A DNA stretch of 11,456 nucleotides from Paracoccaceae bacterium (GTDB lineage: Bacteria > Pseudomonadota > Alphaproteobacteria > Rhodobacterales > Rhodobacteraceae), in assembly GCA_025458985.1 (NCBI GenBank), contig JALORM010000110.1, positions 1 to 11,456 on the forward strand. The letters are read 5' to 3'. Position 1 is the first letter of the stretch; each line of letters starts with the position of its first letter. The position numbers and the translations under genes are program-made. Below the pieces are notes generated by a model, which did not search any database, was not told the DNA's origin, and was given only the letters and a program-made list of their open reading frames with translations. This document shows, in pieces, positions 6,073 to 11,456 of the stretch.

Positions 6073-7164
6073 CTAGTCCTTCGCGCCATCCTTTGAAACC
6101 GCTTTCTGTAACGCCGCGACGGCAGCGGCGAGGCGCGGCAGGCGGCGGAGCGCCTTCTGGATCTCGACATGGGTCTCCATCTTGACCGCGGGCGACCCCA
6201 GCACCACCCGACCAGCCGGCACATTGGTGAAGATCTTGGTTGCTCCGCCCGCGATCACGTCGTCGCCCACGAAGATGTTGTCGCTGACGCCGCACTGGCC
6301 TCCCAGCACGACGCGGCTGCCGATCCGCGCCGATCCCGCGATGCCCACCTGCCCGCAGAGCAGGCAATCCTCCCCCACCTCGACATTGTGGCCCACGTGC
6401 ACGAGGTTGTCGAGCTTGGTGCCCCGACCGATCCGCGTGGCGCGGATCGTGCCGCGGTCGATGGTGGCATTCGCGCCGATCTCGACGTCGTCGCCGATCT
6501 CGACCCCGCCAAGCGAATGGATACGGTGCCAGCTCTGGTCCCGGATCTGGTCTCGGCTGCCCAGGGTCTCGCGGATTTCCTCCACCCCGGATTTCTGTTC
6601 GGTCACGAAGGAAAATCCGTCCGAGCCGACCACCGCGCCGGGCTGGGCGATGAACCTGTCGCCGATGGTGGCGCCATGGGCGACCCTCACCCCGGCGTGC
6701 AGCAGCGCGTCCGTGCCGATCCGGGCGCCCGGACCGATGCTGACATGCGGCCCGATCCGGGCGCCCGAACCGATCTCGACGCCCGGGCCAATCACGACGA
6801 ACGGCCCCACCGCCGCGCCGGGTCCAAGCACCGCCGAAGCGTCAATCACCGCCGAAGGATGGATGCCGGGCGCGATCCCCGGCCCCGGGTCGAACGCCCG
6901 CGTTAGGCCGGCCATGGCCAGCCTCGGGCGCGCAACGAAGACCGCCGCGTCGAGGCCCATCGCCCGCCAGTCGGCGCCTTCCCACAGCAGCGCCGCGCGC
7001 GCGCGTCCGCTGCCCAGAGCCTCGGCGTACTTGGGGCTCATCGCCAGCGCGATCTCGTCAGGACCGGCCGCTTGAGGCTCGGCCGCGCCGGTCACGTACA
7101 GCGTGGTATCCCCCTCGGCGCGGGCAGACAGCGCAGCGGCGATATCGGCGACGGTCAGCTTCAT
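6073..7164 (-). CDS. lpxD: UDP-3-O-(3-hydroxyacyl)glucosamine N-acyltransferase
   Basis: Third step of lipid A synthesis: transfers a 3-hydroxyacyl group from ACP to the 2-amine of UDP-3-O-acylglucosamine, in the cytoplasm. It has 363 residues. The N-terminal uridine-binding domain (1-97) has FVARPRLAMA (76-85). A left-handed beta helix of I/V-G-x-x-x-x hexapeptides runs from about 101 to 325. The likely catalytic histidine is His259 in VGHNVEVG. There is an insert of about 20 residues (around 185-215) relative to the E. coli enzyme, which I believe is usual in Rhodobacter relatives. A C-terminal helix follows. ATG 7164 begins the normal MKLTVADIA start. The gene is not in the bamA-lpxD-fabZ-lpxA order of many Proteobacteria but heads its own cluster with an ACP and a ketoacyl synthase. 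Confidence 0.95.
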   Translation of the reverse strand: MKLTVADIAAALSARAEGDTTLYVTGAAEPQAAGPDEIALAMSPKYAEALGSGRARAALLWEGADWRAMGLDAAVFVARPRLAMAGLTRAFDPGPGIAPGIHPSAVIDASAVLGPGAAVGPFVVIGPGVEIGSGARIGPHVSIGPGARIGTDALLHAGVRVAHGATIGDRFIAQPGAVVGSDGFSFVTEQKSGVEEIRETLGSRDQIRDQSWHRIHSLGGVEIGDDVEIGANATIDRGTIRATRIGRGTKLDNLVHVGHNVEVGEDCLLCGQVGIAGSARIGSRVVLGGQCGVSDNIFVGDDVIAGGATKIFTNVPAGRVVLGSPAVKMETHVEIQKALRRLPRLAAAVAALQKAVSKDGAKD

Positions 7165-7295
7165 CCAGACCCCACGGGAGCGCGGGCCGCCCCGGGTGAG
7201 GGATGTACTCTCCGCACCCGGAAAACGCCACCCCGCGCAACACACCCCGCAAGGCGCGCCGGGGCCGGCCCGGACGGGCGCTCTGCCCTGTTGGG

Positions 7296-7317
7296 CTGGC
7301 CGTCAGATGGCGGCCAG
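7296..7317. repeat. Inverted repeat, 7-bp arms
   Basis: CTGGCCG (7296-7302) and CGGCCAG (7311-7317) are perfect reverse complements with an 8-base loop. There is no T-run after it on either strand, so it is not a standard terminator. In DNA this GC-rich, a 7-bp repeat can arise by chance. Confidence 0.35.
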
Positions 7318-7380
7318 GGCCCACCCGCCGGCCGTCACATGCAGCTTGCCAGACTCGCGGCACCCTGACACAGTCCGACC

Positions 7381-7406
7381 CACGACCCTTTCTCACGACC
7401 TTTTTT
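7381..7406 (+). repeat. Imperfect tandem repeat of 13 bp before the HExxH gene
   Basis: CACGACCCTTTCT (7381-7393) is followed directly by CACGACCTTTTTT (7394-7406), with 11 of 13 bases identical. It ends 16 bases before the ATG at 7423 and may lie in the leader or promoter. It is one of the few pyrimidine-rich stretches in the window. Function unknown. Confidence 0.5.
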
Positions 7407-7422
7407 CTCGGGTGATTTCATC

Positions 7423-8235
7423 ATGCTGCATTCGGACATTGCCGAAGCCGTTGCCATCGTGAACGCGTCCACCGCCCTGAAGTCCACGCCGAAGGGCGCG
7501 GCCGTCCTGGCGCTGGTGGCGGACTATGCGTCCGGCGGGATCCTCGGCGACAAGATTGTCTACGACCCCTCGCTGCCGCCCAACCAGTACGGCAACTCCT
7601 ACGGCAAGTCCTATTCGCCGGCCCCGCGCATCGAGATCAACGCGGCCTTCATCGGCGATCCGGCCGCGACGGCGCATGTCCTGGCGCACGAGGCGCTGCA
7701 CCGCGCAATGGGCGACGACAAGACGATCGACGGCGAGCTGGCCTGCCGGGCGCAGGATGCCGTGTTCGGGCAGGAACTCGTCGCGGGGCTAGCCTACACC
7801 CCGCCCGCAGGCGGCACGGCCGTGGCGAGCCTGTCGGGGTCAGCCCTGATGCCCGAGGTCATGAAGACGATCACGAACGTGGGCTCACAGAAGTCGCTCG
7901 ACTACATCCTCGGTCTCGAACTCTACCAGAAGAACCTGACGGCGCAGTGGGTGCTTGCGAACTACAGGGCCCACGGCGGCGGGTTGCGCAACCGCGAACC
8001 GAACACGCTCGGCCACTTCCTTCGGGTGCTGACGAACGGCGGCTCGCCCAGCAACGCCCCGCAGATCGTCGATGTGCTGGAGGCAATCCAGGCCCCCGGC
8101 TGGCCGGTGGCGAAGAAGGCCGCGGGCGACCTTGCGCCGCTGCGCCAGTCGCTCCGGATGGTCTACGACTCGATGATCCTGGGCAACCGGATCAAGGCCT
8201 GCGAGACCCGCTTCGGCGAGAGGTTCCGCGCCTGA
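7423..8235 (+). CDS. Unknown protein with HExxH metallopeptidase-like motif
   Basis: I do not recognise this 270-residue protein. It has no signal peptide and no membrane segment. Residues 84-93 contain a helix with the zincin motif HEALH (His89, Glu90, His93). ELACRAQDAVFG follows from Glu105, a possible third zinc ligand 12 residues after His93. The preceding stretch (65-80, SPAPRIEINAAFIGDP) resembles the edge strand that precedes the active helix in zincins. The C-terminal half (140-270) is mostly helical with no motif I know. The start ATG 7423 has only GGTGA as a weak ribosome site; the codon use is like its neighbours. It stands alone between lpxD (divergent) and the L,D-transpeptidase gene (convergent). 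A zinc peptidase or peptidase-like role is plausible, but the motif alone is limited evidence. Confidence 0.8.
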   Translation: MLHSDIAEAVAIVNASTALKSTPKGAAVLALVADYASGGILGDKIVYDPSLPPNQYGNSYGKSYSPAPRIEINAAFIGDPAATAHVLAHEALHRAMGDDKTIDGELACRAQDAVFGQELVAGLAYTPPAGGTAVASLSGSALMPEVMKTITNVGSQKSLDYILGLELYQKNLTAQWVLANYRAHGGGLRNREPNTLGHFLRVLTNGGSPSNAPQIVDVLEAIQAPGWPVAKKAAGDLAPLRQSLRMVYDSMILGNRIKACETRFGERFRA

Positions 8236-8359
8236 GGCGGGATCCAGGGCGAAAGCGGAAGCTCTCCGCGGTCTGCATGCACGTGCGCCCTTCTCACCCG
8301 GGCACCGCCCCGTGCAACGGCGGCGCCCGCCGGGCATCAGCCGTGGCGCGTTCCGGGCG
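8236..8359. other. Convergent intergenic region without a clear terminator
   Basis: 124 bp between the convergent HExxH and L,D-transpeptidase genes. Short hairpins can be drawn, for example GCGGA/TCCGC (8255-8269), but none is followed by a T-run on either strand. Termination here may be Rho-dependent. Confidence 0.4.
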
Positions 8360-9967
8360 CTAGCCTTCGGTCCCGGGCACCGCCACCCCGGCCGCGACCA
8401 GCGCGTCGAACAGGCGCGCGTCGCGGTCGTAGATGTCGCGGCGGTACTGCATCCGTCCGTCGGCGCTGCTGAACGCGGTGAAGTAGACGAGGTGGACCGG
8501 CACATGCGCGTCCAGCCCGACCCGCGTCTGCCGCCCCGAATTCACCAGCGCATCGAAATGCGACCGGGGGTCGTCCATCTGCCGGGCGAGCAGCCGGTAG
8601 GCGAACTCGTGCGGATCGTTCAGCCGGATGCAGCCCGAGGAATAGTCCCGAACCTCGCGCTGGAACAGCTCCTTGGCGGGCGTGTCGTGCAGGTAGATCG
8701 CGTAGGGGTTGGGGAACATGAACTTGACCGTGCCCAGCGCGTTGCTGCTGCCCGGCGCCTGGCGGACGCTGAAAGGGAAGTTGCGCGCGGTATAGGCCGA
8801 GAAGTTGATGGCAGACCGCGGCACCACCCGGCCCCGGCTGTCGATGATCTGCAGGTAGCTTGCCGCGTTCGGATTGCGCTGCATCCGCGGCAGGTAGTCC
8901 CGCCCCAGGATCGACCGCGGCACCGTCCAGTCGGGGTTGACCTCCATGTACTCCATCTCGTCGGAGAACTCGTAGGTCCGCTTGTCGGGCTGCCGCTCGC
9001 CCACGACCGCCCGGGTCTGGAAGGTCACCTTGCCGTCGTCGACGATGCGGGCATGGAAGTCGGGCAGGTTGACCCAGACGTGGCGCGCGCCAAGCCCGCC
9101 CGGAATGTTCATCCAGCGCTCGCGTTCCAGCGCCACCACGACCGACCGCAGCCGCTCCTCCGGGCCCTTATTGATCTCGGCCAGCGTCGATGCGCCCGCC
9201 ACGCCGTCCGGTTCGATCCCGTGCGCCACCTGAAACACCCGGACCGCGGCGGCAAGATCGGCATCGTAGATGGCGCTTGCCGACCGGCCGAGGTAGCCCA
9301 TCGCCACCAGCCGGTCGCGCAGCGCCACGACCGCAGGCCCGCCCTGCCCCGGCGACAGCGCATCGGCCGGCACCCCGGGACCCCAGCCGCCGGTCCCGAT
9401 CAGCCGTTCCAGCCGCGCCTTCTCGCGCATCAGCCGCACATAGAGCGCCGAGCGCGGCGCGAGGTCGCGCAGGAAGGCCCCCGGCGCCTCTGACGCGGCG
9501 AAGGCTGCAAGCGTCGCGGCCGGGTCGCGCCGCGGCAGCGTGCGCTTGATCTCGCCCGGCATGAGCTCGGCCGGCTCGAGCGCACCCGACTGGATGTCGC
9601 GGGAGTAGCTCAGCAGCACCTGCGTCGCGCGGACTTCGACCTGGCCGATCTCGCGCTCGCCCCGGGCATTGCGGAACGCGGCTGCCAGGCCCTCTGCGTC
9701 GTAGCGGGCCACCGGCAGCCCGTGCGCCTCGGCCTGCGACAGCGCCCGGAACAGCGCCTCGCGCCGTTCCGGCCCGTCCTCGCCCGTCCACAGAGGGGCG
9801 TATCCGGCCTCGCGATAGTACTCCGCAATGACCGGATCGGCCGCCGCGGCCTCCGCCACCGACTGCAGGAAGCCCGTCAATGCAGTCGCCGACGCCGGCG
9901 GCGCCGAAAGGCTGAATGCAAGCGCGATCGCCGCGCAGGTCCGGCCAAGATACGGCAGCAGAATCAT
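8360..9967 (-). CDS. L,D-transpeptidase, YcbB/LdtD type
   Basis: Periplasmic enzyme that makes 3-3 (diaminopimelate to diaminopimelate) cross-links in peptidoglycan, resistant to most beta-lactams in other species. It has 535 residues. Residues 1-28 are a signal peptide (MILLPYLGRT start, cleavage likely after PASA). An N-terminal scaffold domain spans about 30-200. A peptidoglycan-binding domain follows at about 208-267 (ALRDRLVAMGYL...AVRVFQVAHGI-PDGVAG). The YkuD catalytic domain is at about 295-470, with HDTP (His427) and SSGCIRL (catalytic Cys446). This is the YcbB domain order and near its usual length. I chose ATG 9967 rather than the upstream ATG at 10042, because it gives a proper signal peptide and has GGTGAG about 7 bases before it. 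It is divergent from a MepK-type hydrolase gene, the functional counterpart. Confidence 0.94.
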   Translation of the reverse strand: MILLPYLGRTCAAIALAFSLSAPPASATALTGFLQSVAEAAAADPVIAEYYREAGYAPLWTGEDGPERREALFRALSQAEAHGLPVARYDAEGLAAAFRNARGEREIGQVEVRATQVLLSYSRDIQSGALEPAELMPGEIKRTLPRRDPAATLAAFAASEAPGAFLRDLAPRSALYVRLMREKARLERLIGTGGWGPGVPADALSPGQGGPAVVALRDRLVAMGYLGRSASAIYDADLAAAVRVFQVAHGIEPDGVAGASTLAEINKGPEERLRSVVVALERERWMNIPGGLGARHVWVNLPDFHARIVDDGKVTFQTRAVVGERQPDKRTYEFSDEMEYMEVNPDWTVPRSILGRDYLPRMQRNPNAASYLQIIDSRGRVVPRSAINFSAYTARNFPFSVRQAPGSSNALGTVKFMFPNPYAIYLHDTPAKELFQREVRDYSSGCIRLNDPHEFAYRLLARQMDDPRSHFDALVNSGRQTRVGLDAHVPVHLVYFTAFSSADGRMQYRRDIYDRDARLFDALVAAGVAVPGTEG

Positions 9968-10294
9968 CCCAAAACTCACCGTCTTTCCAGATATATGGTA
10001 CTTCGGCCGCAGATTACCCACAGCCGGGAGGGACCTGTCCACACCTTCTGTGCCGCGGCTTCAAACATGGTCGGCGCAGCTGTCGCCTTCGCGCAACGCC
10101 GAAGCCCGAAGGCACCCATCGTTCCCGGAATCGGCAGAAATCCGCCAAAAGTCACACATTCTTGCAGAACCGTCACGAAACGGGTTCTGCCGCGAGTCGG
10201 AACGTGCCATAACTGTCCCGTTCGGGGATGCAGTCGGGTGTAACAAGTGGTCGCGTCAGGCGGCCCGGACTGGAACGGGACAGGCAGAAGAACG
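9968..10294. promoter_or_regulatory. Shared control region of the divergent transpeptidase and MepK-type genes
   Basis: This 327-bp gap has no gene I can support. It is clearly less GC-rich than its surroundings around 9985-10020 and 10130-10245. It must hold the promoters of both genes. For the rightward gene, TTCTGC (10185-10190), 17 bases, then CATAAC (10208-10213) is a weak candidate that overlaps the inverted repeat at 10164-10190. No convincing leftward promoter was found. Confidence 0.5.
10164..10190. repeat. Perfect 8-bp inverted repeat, possible operator
   Basis: GCAGAACC (10164-10171) and GGTTCTGC (10183-10190) are exact reverse complements around an 11-base spacer, with centres 19 bases apart (about two helical turns). 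It lies 105-131 bases before the MepK-type ATG. Such geometry fits a dimeric regulator; it could also form an RNA hairpin. I know no regulator with this site. Confidence 0.5.
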
Positions 10295-10864
10295 ATGCGC
10301 AAATCCACGACGGCGATGATCTCGCGCCGAGGTCTCCTTGGCGTATTCGCAGCGACGACTGTGGCGGCAGCTCCGACGTACTCCAACGCCTTCGGCTTTC
10401 TCCGCGGGTCCGGCGACATCCGTCGGATCAGGATGTACTCCGGCCGCACCGGCGAGACGCTCGACACGATTTACTGGATCGATGGCGACTACATCTCCGA
10501 GGCGGTGCGCGAGATCAACTTCTTCATGCGCGACTGGCGCAATGGCGAGTCGGTGCGGATGGATACGCGCACCATCGACATCATGGCCGCGGCCCACAAC
10601 CTTCTCGACGTCAGCGAACCCTACATGCTGCTGTCGGGCTATCGCTCGCCCGCGACCAACGCAATGCTGCGCTCGCGCTCGGGCGGGGTGGCGCGGAATT
10701 CGCTGCACATGAAGGGCCAGGCGGCGGACCTGCGGCTGTCGTCGCGGTCGGTCGGGCAGATGGCGCGTGCAGCCTCGGCCTGCGCCGCCGGCGGGGTCGG
10801 CAAGTACTCCCGCTCGAACTTCGTGCACATGGACTGCGGCCCGGTCCGCACCTGGGGCGGCTGA
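10295..10864 (+). CDS. Tat-exported MepK/YcbK-type murein endopeptidase (DUF882, M15-like)
   Basis: In E. coli MepK cleaves 3-3 (and some 4-3) peptidoglycan cross-links in the periplasm. This protein has 189 residues. The N-terminus has a twin-arginine signal, SRRGLLG (10-16), with a hydrophobic stretch to about residue 27, so export in folded form by Tat is expected, as for YcbK. The M15-like zinc site is complete: SGYRS (114-118), SLHMKGQAAD with His138 and Asp145, and FVHMD with His178. ATG 10295 is the start that places the Tat motif properly; the ribosome site (CAGGCAGAAG) is weak. It lies divergent to a YcbB-type transpeptidase. In E. coli ycbB and ycbK are also neighbours, so the pairing of cross-link maker and cutter appears conserved. 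Confidence 0.93.
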   Translation: MRKSTTAMISRRGLLGVFAATTVAAAPTYSNAFGFLRGSGDIRRIRMYSGRTGETLDTIYWIDGDYISEAVREINFFMRDWRNGESVRMDTRTIDIMAAAHNLLDVSEPYMLLSGYRSPATNAMLRSRSGGVARNSLHMKGQAADLRLSSRSVGQMARAASACAAGGVGKYSRSNFVHMDCGPVRTWGG

Positions 10865-10903
10865 CGGCCGCCACGCCGGTAACGTTTCGTTAACCACACC
10901 CTG

Positions 10904-10920
10904 CGAGCCTTCGGGCCTCG
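10904..10920 (+). terminator. UUCG-loop hairpin after the MepK-type gene
   Basis: CGAGCC, loop TTCG, then GGCCTCG pairs almost fully (one bulged C). UUCG tetraloops are very stable in RNA. A short T-run (TTTT, 10927-10930) follows seven bases later. It could end the MepK-type transcript or lie in the leader of the next gene, whose ATG is at 10934. Confidence 0.35.
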
Positions 10921-10933
10921 TCAGGGTTTTCGC

Positions 10934-11317
10934 ATGTCCTTCGCACGCCGTCTCCCCACCCTCCTGCTGTTCCTCTTCGCCACCTCGGCCATGGCCGGCC
11001 CGACCGGTGTGCCCGATGACCTGCCCGACGGGCTTGCCGAACGGTCCCAGGTCCTCGTCGCCCAGACCCTCGGCGCCCCACATACCGCCAACTTCCGCAA
11101 GTTTGGCGGCTTCCGCCTGTCGGACGGCGGCTGGGCCGTCTGCGGCGAGGTGAACTCGCGCAACCTGACCGGCCTGGCGATGGGCTGGAAGCCCGTCTAC
11201 CTCCGGTTCCGCGGGGAAGAGGGCGGGCTGGTGCTCGCCCGCCGGATCGTCGACTGGCCCGCCGACGTCGCCTGCCGCCACCTTGCCATGGGACGCGCGC
11301 TGCGGACGCGCGACTGA
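10934..11317 (+). CDS. Small secreted protein of unknown function
   Basis: A 127-residue protein with a clear Sec signal peptide: positive start (MSFARR), hydrophobic core (LPTLLLFLFATS), and cleavage after AMA at residue 21. The mature part is about 106 residues with two cysteines, Cys70 and Cys114, which could form a disulphide in the periplasm. The block WAVCGEVNSRN (67-77), followed by a glycine-rich turn and an aromatic strand (YLRF, 89-92), recalls small alphaproteobacterial periplasmic proteins with a VCG-VN-KN motif, which have no known function. AGGG lies 8 bases before the ATG. It reads in the same direction as the MepK-type gene, 69 bp later, and may be cotranscribed unless the hairpin at 10904-10920 terminates. 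Its stop is 7 bp from the stop of the convergent gene at the right edge. Confidence 0.75.
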   Translation: MSFARRLPTLLLFLFATSAMAGPTGVPDDLPDGLAERSQVLVAQTLGAPHTANFRKFGGFRLSDGGWAVCGEVNSRNLTGLAMGWKPVYLRFRGEEGGLVLARRIVDWPADVACRHLAMGRALRTRD

Positions 11318-11324
11318 CCGTCGC

Positions 11325-11456
11325 TCAGGCCCCCGCCGGCAGCGCGGCCCGCGCCTCGGGTGGCAGTCCGGCGGCCTCGACCACATAGGTGTGGATCGAG
11401 AACACCACCGCCCCGGTCACGGGAAGCCGCACCAGGCATTGCCGCTCGCAGCGCAT
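11325..11456 (-). CDS. DUF3445 / haem-dependent oxidative N-demethylase family, C-terminal end (runs off right edge)
   Basis: Only the last 43 residues lie in the window. They begin with RCERQCLVRLPVTGAVVFSI (2-21) followed by HTYVV, and end in a short alanine-rich tail. The pattern R-ERQ-L-RLP--GAV-F-IHTY is the conserved C-terminal block of DUF3445 proteins, which include the haem-containing subunit of an oxidative N-demethylase that removes a methyl group from methylated amines. The ATG at 11454-11456 is probably internal, since the family is around 250-300 residues. The substrate here cannot be judged from this fragment. Confidence 0.65.
   Translation of the reverse strand: MRCERQCLVRLPVTGAVVFSIHTYVVEAAGLPPEARAALPAGA

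Larger units (their letters stand above)
7165..7422. other. Divergent intergenic region between lpxD and the HExxH gene
   Basis: These 258 bp must contain the promoters of lpxD (leftwards) and of the unknown gene at 7423 (rightwards). I found no hexamer pair good enough to call. It holds a hairpin-capable repeat (7296-7317) and an imperfect 13-bp tandem repeat (7381-7406), listed separately. Confidence 0.5.

Noticed and set aside
8255..8269. Hairpin GCGGA/TCCGC after the HExxH gene as terminator
   Set aside because: Five-bp stem without a following T-run; expected by chance in such GC-rich DNA.
8312..9493. Plus-strand open frame of about 393 codons opposite the L,D-transpeptidase gene
   Set aside because: Antisense shadow of a firmly identified gene; no motif or ribosome site.
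9968..10042. Upstream ATG at 10042 as start of the L,D-transpeptidase
   Set aside because: It would add 25 residues in front of a clear signal peptide; ATG 9967 has a suitable ribosome site and gives a normal N-terminus.
10014..10044. Two DnaA-box-like nonamers (TTACCCACA at 10014-10022 and CTGTCCACA at 10036-10044)
   Set aside because: One and two mismatches from consensus, only two copies, no cluster or AT-rich unwinding element, and no replication genes nearby.
10256..11386. Minus-strand open frame of about 376 codons opposite the MepK-type and small secreted protein genes
   Set aside because: Crosses two plus-strand genes with good signals; low-complexity H/R/G/A-rich translation.

Overview
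The window is very GC-rich and gene-dense, and its proteins look like those of an alphaproteobacterium of the Rhodobacter/Paracoccus kind (Rhodobacterales). This rests on an Entner-Doudoroff style zwf-pgl pair, an LpxD with a family-typical insert sitting next to its own acyl carrier protein, and the character of the L,D-transpeptidase. It reads as chromosomal. I see no tRNA, rRNA, IS element, CRISPR array or phage gene.

Layout. The left third is read leftwards: HNH endonuclease -> MgtC-like membrane protein -> agmatinase-type ureohydrolase, then, from its own putative promoter and a perfect 16-bp palindrome, zwf -> pgl (pgl runs off the left edge). A VOC/glyoxalase gene at 4167-4625 diverges from the HNH gene and converges on a lipid A/fatty-acid block (lpxD -> acyl carrier protein -> FabF-like ketoacyl synthase, read leftwards from 7164). 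The stop codons of the VOC and synthase genes share the same CTAG. At 7423-8235 there is an orphan HExxH protein of unknown function. The right part holds a divergent pair: a YcbB-type L,D-transpeptidase that makes 3-3 peptidoglycan cross-links (leftwards) and a Tat-exported MepK-type hydrolase expected to cut them (rightwards). They share a 327-bp control region with an inverted repeat. A small secreted protein and the C-terminal end of a DUF3445 (haem-dependent oxidative N-demethylase family) gene close the window.

What stands out. Two otherwise well-conserved genes, the agmatinase (near 2439) and the FabF-like synthase (near 5174), each lack an internal block of roughly 50-70 bases and change frame exactly there. 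All catalytic residues on both sides remain intact. Either both genes have been recently inactivated or the assembly is wrong at two places; raw reads would decide. The other points of interest are the likely LacI-family operator before zwf, the paired cross-link maker and cutter, the orphan zincin-like protein, and the lpxD-linked acyl carrier protein and synthase. I did not find anything I would call a clearly new multi-gene system.
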